NCBI GenBank assembly: GCA_904501945.1
Contig: CAJGCU010000019.1
Location: 1-29,173 of the forward strand
DNA length: 29,173 bases
From: an uncultured Bacteroidaceae bacterium
Lineage (GTDB): Bacteria > Bacteroidota > Bacteroidia > Bacteroidales > Bacteroidaceae
Direction: 5' to 3'
Part shown: positions 26,431-29,173 of the stretch, in pieces
Layout: each line of letters begins with the position of its first letter
Position numbering within the stretch: the first letter of the stretch is position 1
Program-made: the position numbers and the translations under genes
Notes under the pieces: model-generated
Seen by the model: only the letters and a program-made list of their open reading frames with translations
What the model was told of the DNA's origin: nothing
Database searches by the model: none

Positions 26431-26937
26431 ATGACCTCTCTTCGCCTCCAAGCCTACCGCCAATTGCTCCTCCTCGACACCCTCGAAGACCACAGCATTC
26501 AGGATTATCAATCCCGGTGGCACGAAGCACAACATACCGTCAAGACCCTCTTCCAGCGCCTTGACACCCATGGAGAAACCCTCCCCCTCGAAGAAAAAGC
26601 AGAACTCCTGCTCACCATCTTCGTCCTCCTTCAGGTCGGCTATCGCAACGAAGCCCTCTTCGCTCGCGCAGTCGAAACCACCTACGAACTCCTGTCCCAA
26701 TTAATAGAAACCGCAGACCCCCTCGAAGCACCAAACTGTCGTCCGTTGTCTGTTGTCCGTTGTCCGTTGTCAATAATAAATTACAAAACCCACCTCCTCG
26801 TCCACCTCTACCAAGAGACCCAAGACGAAGAACTGCTCCCAGCCATCGACCACCTCATGTCCACATGGCAAGACGACACCATGACCGAGGAAGACCACTA
26901 CCTCATGGAACTCTTCCAACTGGCAGAAACAGCATAA
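26431..26937 (+). CDS. UpxZ-like antitermination antagonist, with a repeat array inside the gene
   Basis: UpxZ proteins are encoded directly after upxY in Bacteroides capsule operons and block UpxY proteins of other loci, so that one capsule dominates. The 168-residue product is helical. It has LLLLDTLEDHSIQDYQSRWHE near the start, EKAELLLTIFVLLQVGYRNEA in the middle, and LLVHLYQETQDEELLPAIDHLMSTW then MTEEDHYLMELFQLAE at the end. Size, position and pattern fit UpxZ; the sequence match is moderate. Residues about 102-117 (CRPLSVVRCPLSIIN) are encoded by a GTTGTCY array at 26736-26772, so this segment is a repeat insertion that kept the frame. The ATG at 26431 is used; the frame extends to a TTG inside the preceding repeat. 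Confidence 0.7.
   Translation: MTSLRLQAYRQLLLLDTLEDHSIQDYQSRWHEAQHTVKTLFQRLDTHGETLPLEEKAELLLTIFVLLQVGYRNEALFARAVETTYELLSQLIETADPLEAPNCRPLSVVRCPLSIINYKTHLLVHLYQETQDEELLPAIDHLMSTWQDDTMTEEDHYLMELFQLAETA
26736..26772. repeat. GTTGTCY heptamer array inside upxZ
   Basis: About five in-phase 7-base units (GTCC, GTTGTCT, GTTGTCC, GTTGTCC, GTTGTCA), followed by an AT-rich AATAATAAATTAC. The array is the same as in the neighbouring spacers, but lies in coding sequence. Confidence 0.85.
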
Positions 26938-26947
26938 CACCCCTCAA

Positions 26948-27062
26948 CATTATTTATCAATTAGATAACGTTGTCATTTTAAGTTAATTCTCAATTTTCA
27001 AACGCAAGTTCGGCGTAGCCAATTAGCAAACTGTTGTCTGTTGTCCGTTGTCTGTTGTCAAT
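26948..27062. repeat. Heptamer composite repeats after upxZ
   Basis: ATCAATTAGATAACGTTGTC (26957-26976) and TCAATTTTCAA-type units near 26990 are followed by GTTGTCT, GTTGTCC, GTTGTCT, GTTGTCA at 27033-27060. It belongs to the same family as 26335-26404 and 27225-27298. Confidence 0.75.
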
Positions 27063-27078
27063 TAAAAAAACAGGGTGC

Positions 27079-27121
27079 GGTGGTCACACCTCTCATTCTT
27101 CGGTTCAATAGTGTGACCACC
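27079..27121. promoter_or_regulatory. Perfect 11-bp inverted repeat between upxZ and the flippase gene
   Basis: GGTGGTCACAC (27079-27089) and GTGTGACCACC (27111-27121) pair perfectly around a 21-base loop. No U-run follows on the plus strand; on the minus strand seven T come 8 bases after. It could be an attenuator hairpin, an operator, or part of a small mobile element. Confidence 0.5.
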
Positions 27122-27160
27122 AATCCCACCTCACTTGATTAAGAAATATACTCTGAATTC

Positions 27161-27300
27161 CCTTAAGATTTACTTTCCACCTCGCCCTCATAGCGCCAGC
27201 GCCAAGGGCATCTATTCAATAAAATTTTCAACTTTCACTTTTCAACTTTCAACTTTCAATTAGATAGCCGTTGTCTGTTGACAGTAGTCTGTTGTCAGCC
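27161..27300. repeat. Composite spacer module, copy 2
   Basis: CCACCTCGCCCTCA and AGCGCCAGCGC (27178-27205) repeat the block at 26280-26315 with few changes. They are followed by TCAACTT-type heptamers (27227-27260) and GTTGTCT-type heptamers (27270-27297). The remaining 90 bases to the flippase start contain a CUUCGG hairpin (AGCCTTCGGCT) and no other feature. Confidence 0.75.
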
Positions 27301-27391
27301 TTCGGCTTCCAACATAGCCAACGATACTACACCCTTTCCCTATTCCTTCAAGGTGCAAGTCTGCGGCTTTTCTGTTCAGCTTTTTATCCCA

Positions 27392-28744
27392 ATGATTACA
27401 TATATAAAGAAGAAAATTTTCTCCAGCAATAGCCAGCGTACCCAAACGATAAAAAAGAATATCATCGGTTCTTTGTTCATCAAGGGATGCAGCATATTGA
27501 TATCCCTATTGCTGGTTCCCATGACATTAGGCTATGTTTCATCGGAATTGTATGGAATATGGCTCACCTTGTCTTCCATCATGCTTTGGCTTAATTTCTT
27601 TGATGTAGGTTTTACGCTCGGATTAAAGAACAAACTCGCAGAGGCGATAGCAAAGGAAGATTGGCAGAGGGGCAAGTCATTGGTTTCTACCACTTACATG
27701 ATGATGCTCTTTATTTTTGTTCCTTTATGGATTCTGCTTGAATTAGCTATTCCCTATATCGACTGGGCATCATTCCTAAATGTCAGTTCCATATACAATG
27801 CCGAAATCACCAGAGCCATGCACATTCTTGCAGCGTGCTTTTGTTTTCAGATGATAGCTAATGTATTGACTGCCGTAGTTGCCGCATTCCAGAAAGTTGC
27901 CCTGTCGTCTGCATTCCCTGTTATAGGAAATTTCCTTTCACTGATAGCAATATTCTTATTAACCAAGTTCTGCCCTCCCTCTCTCGTTACATTAGCCTGT
28001 ACAATTTCCGTACTGCCAATACTGGTGATTGTTTTTGCAAGCGTGTGGTTGTATTCAGGGAAATTCAAGGCGGTTTCCCCGTCAATAAGAACAATCAACA
28101 AATCCTATGTGAAAGATTTGTGGGGATTGGGTTACAAGTTTTTCTTGATTCAGATTCAGGTTGTTGTTGTTTATCAGGCAACCAACATTCTGATTTCCAA
28201 TGTGGCTGGTCCTAATGAGGTTACCAGCTACAACATAGCATACAAGTATTTAGGAATAGCCATGATGATATATACCATATTTCTTACTCCGTTGTGGCCT
28301 GCGTTCACCGATGCCAATACAAGAAAAGATTATACATGGATGAATAATATTTATAAGAAGATGTCACGGGTTTTCATGATTTCAGCAGCAGCAGTCGTTG
28401 TCATGGTGCTCCTTTCTCCCTTTGCATACAGGATCTGGATTGGCACAGAGGTTGAAGTTCCTTTCATGATGACAATTGCTGTGGGAGCGTATATGATTAT
28501 TCACTCGTGGGATGCATTACAGGTAAACATGATTAATGGAATAGGAACTGTAAAATTACAAACTTACATAACATTATTAGGATTGGTTGTGCACATTCCT
28601 CTTTCTTTTTACTTGGGACAATATATTGATGCTATTGGAGTTGTATGCTCCATGATTGTGATAAACATGCTATATTCCACTGTTTTTACCATACAAATAA
28701 GGAAATTGTTGAACAATAAAGCTAAAGGGATTTGGCTAAAATGA
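27392..28744 (+). CDS. Wzx-like polysaccharide flippase (MVF/MATE-like membrane protein)
   Basis: Predicted to move lipid-linked oligosaccharide repeat units across the inner membrane for capsule or O-antigen assembly. The 450-residue product has about 12 hydrophobic segments. It starts with IKKNIIGSLFIKGCSILISLLLVPMTLGYVSSELYGIWLTLSSIMLWLNFFDVGFTLGLKNKL, the usual opening of the Wzx/RfbX type. The C-terminal LLNNKAKGIWLK is cytoplasmic. I choose the ATG at 27392 (MITYIKKKIF); the frame continues 38 codons upstream, but these run through the repeat module. The sequence is more AT-rich than the genes to its left, consistent with an exchangeable capsule cassette. It follows upxYZ on the same strand. 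Confidence 0.88.
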   Translation: MITYIKKKIFSSNSQRTQTIKKNIIGSLFIKGCSILISLLLVPMTLGYVSSELYGIWLTLSSIMLWLNFFDVGFTLGLKNKLAEAIAKEDWQRGKSLVSTTYMMMLFIFVPLWILLELAIPYIDWASFLNVSSIYNAEITRAMHILAACFCFQMIANVLTAVVAAFQKVALSSAFPVIGNFLSLIAIFLLTKFCPPSLVTLACTISVLPILVIVFASVWLYSGKFKAVSPSIRTINKSYVKDLWGLGYKFFLIQIQVVVVYQATNILISNVAGPNEVTSYNIAYKYLGIAMMIYTIFLTPLWPAFTDANTRKDYTWMNNIYKKMSRVFMISAAAVVVMVLLSPFAYRIWIGTEVEVPFMMTIAVGAYMIIHSWDALQVNMINGIGTVKLQTYITLLGLVVHIPLSFYLGQYIDAIGVVCSMIVINMLYSTVFTIQIRKLLNNKAKGIWLK

Positions 28745-28786
28745 AGTTCAATAATTCTTGAAAAATAATATATTAAAATTGAAAGT

Positions 28787-29173
28787 ATGATAAGATGGCT
28801 TAAAAGATTTGTTTGGATGCTAAGGAGTGGCTTAACTTCAAGAAAAGTCATGGGGTATTGCCACCCCACTGCTCAGATTAATTATCCTGTTTATGGTTTA
28901 TGCAAGGAACTTTTCTTTGAAGAATATACTCGTATCCAGCCATGGACGAAGTTCATAATTGCGCCCAATGGCGGTAAAGTTTATTGGAAAAAATATAGCG
29001 GAGGAGGAATAAATCTGACGGTAATAACTGGGAATCATAGGCCGACAGTTGGAGTTCCGCAGTTCTTTTTGGAACCTACCCATATTAATAATGTGGAAAA
29101 GGATATCATAGTGGAAGAAGATGTATGGTTTGGAGCGAATGTGACACTGCTGGCAGGCACTCATATTGGCAGA
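28787..29173 (+). CDS. Left-handed beta-helix acyltransferase, partial (runs off window)
   Basis: Open frame from the ATG at 28787 to the window end (129 codons, no stop). It begins MIRWLKRFVWMLRSGLTSRK and contains GYCHPTAQINYPVYG, FFEEYTRIQPWTKFIIAPNGG, VITGNHRPTVGVPQ and IIVEEDVWFGANVTLLAGTHIG. The last stretch is the hexapeptide-repeat acetyltransferase signature (VWIGANVTILPGVTIG type), and the NHRP histidine fits the catalytic position of this family. It would O- or N-acetylate a sugar of the surface polysaccharide. It lies 42 bases after the flippase gene and is as AT-rich. The donor and acceptor cannot be stated. Confidence 0.85.
   Translation, partial: MIRWLKRFVWMLRSGLTSRKVMGYCHPTAQINYPVYGLCKELFFEEYTRIQPWTKFIIAPNGGKVYWKKYSGGGINLTVITGNHRPTVGVPQFFLEPTHINNVEKDIIVEEDVWFGANVTLLAGTHIGR

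Noticed and set aside
24335..27300. CRISPR array
   Set aside because: The repeats are contiguous 7-base units without unique spacers, and there are no cas genes.
27278..27391. 38-codon extension of the flippase frame
   Set aside because: It runs through the repeat module and has no similarity to flippase N-termini; the ATG at 27392 fits the family.

Overview
The window looks like a chromosomal segment from a member of the Bacteroidales, most probably Prevotellaceae. This rests on protein content (a C10 protease with propeptide, a type IX secretion plug protein, a UpxY/UpxZ pair, a DUF2582 winged-helix protein), on A-rich start-codon contexts without Shine-Dalgarno sequences, and on repeated promoter elements of the Bacteroidetes type (TTTG, 19-22 bases, TANNTTTG). 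The genus is an inference; there is no rRNA or tRNA gene to settle it.

Left part (1-16955), mostly minus strand and housekeeping: the 5' end of gap (GAPDH), then mscL on the plus strand, converging on the nadA-mnmA operon across a bidirectional terminator. Next come a large secreted C10 cysteine protease, lepA, a small winged-helix protein, a cytoplasmic GH13 glucanase next to fabD, the translation cluster thrS-infC-rpmI-rplT, and a small secreted lysozyme/transglycosylase-like protein.

Middle part (17249-25047): a plus-strand run of a type IX secretion plug-domain protein, a secreted protein joined to it by an ATGA overlap (an amidase-like zinc site split by a golvesin-type domain, plus FnIII), and a YgiQ-type radical SAM protein. 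A BASS-family transporter on the minus strand and queH on the plus strand then diverge from a shared spacer.

Right part (25048-29173) is the accessory region and the most interesting. A strong promoter at 25157-25187 starts about 490 bases of non-coding sequence whose core (25274-25474) folds into ten nested helices. It leads into upxY, upxZ, a Wzx-like flippase and a left-handed beta-helix acyltransferase cut by the window end. This is the start of a capsular or exopolysaccharide locus under UpxY antitermination, so the structured RNA is either an unusually elaborate antitermination leader or an independent small RNA. The coding sequence becomes visibly more AT-rich from the flippase on, as is usual for exchangeable capsule cassettes.

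Two dispersed repeat families run through the spacers. One is a 23-bp unit, partly in tandem, around the core ATCGTAATTTCGATAC (near 3470, 9110, 16320 and 23270). The other is a composite of two 7-bp tandem arrays (TCAAYTW units followed by GTTGTCY units), concentrated between 24335 and 27300. One GTTGTCY array lies inside the upxZ coding region and keeps it open.
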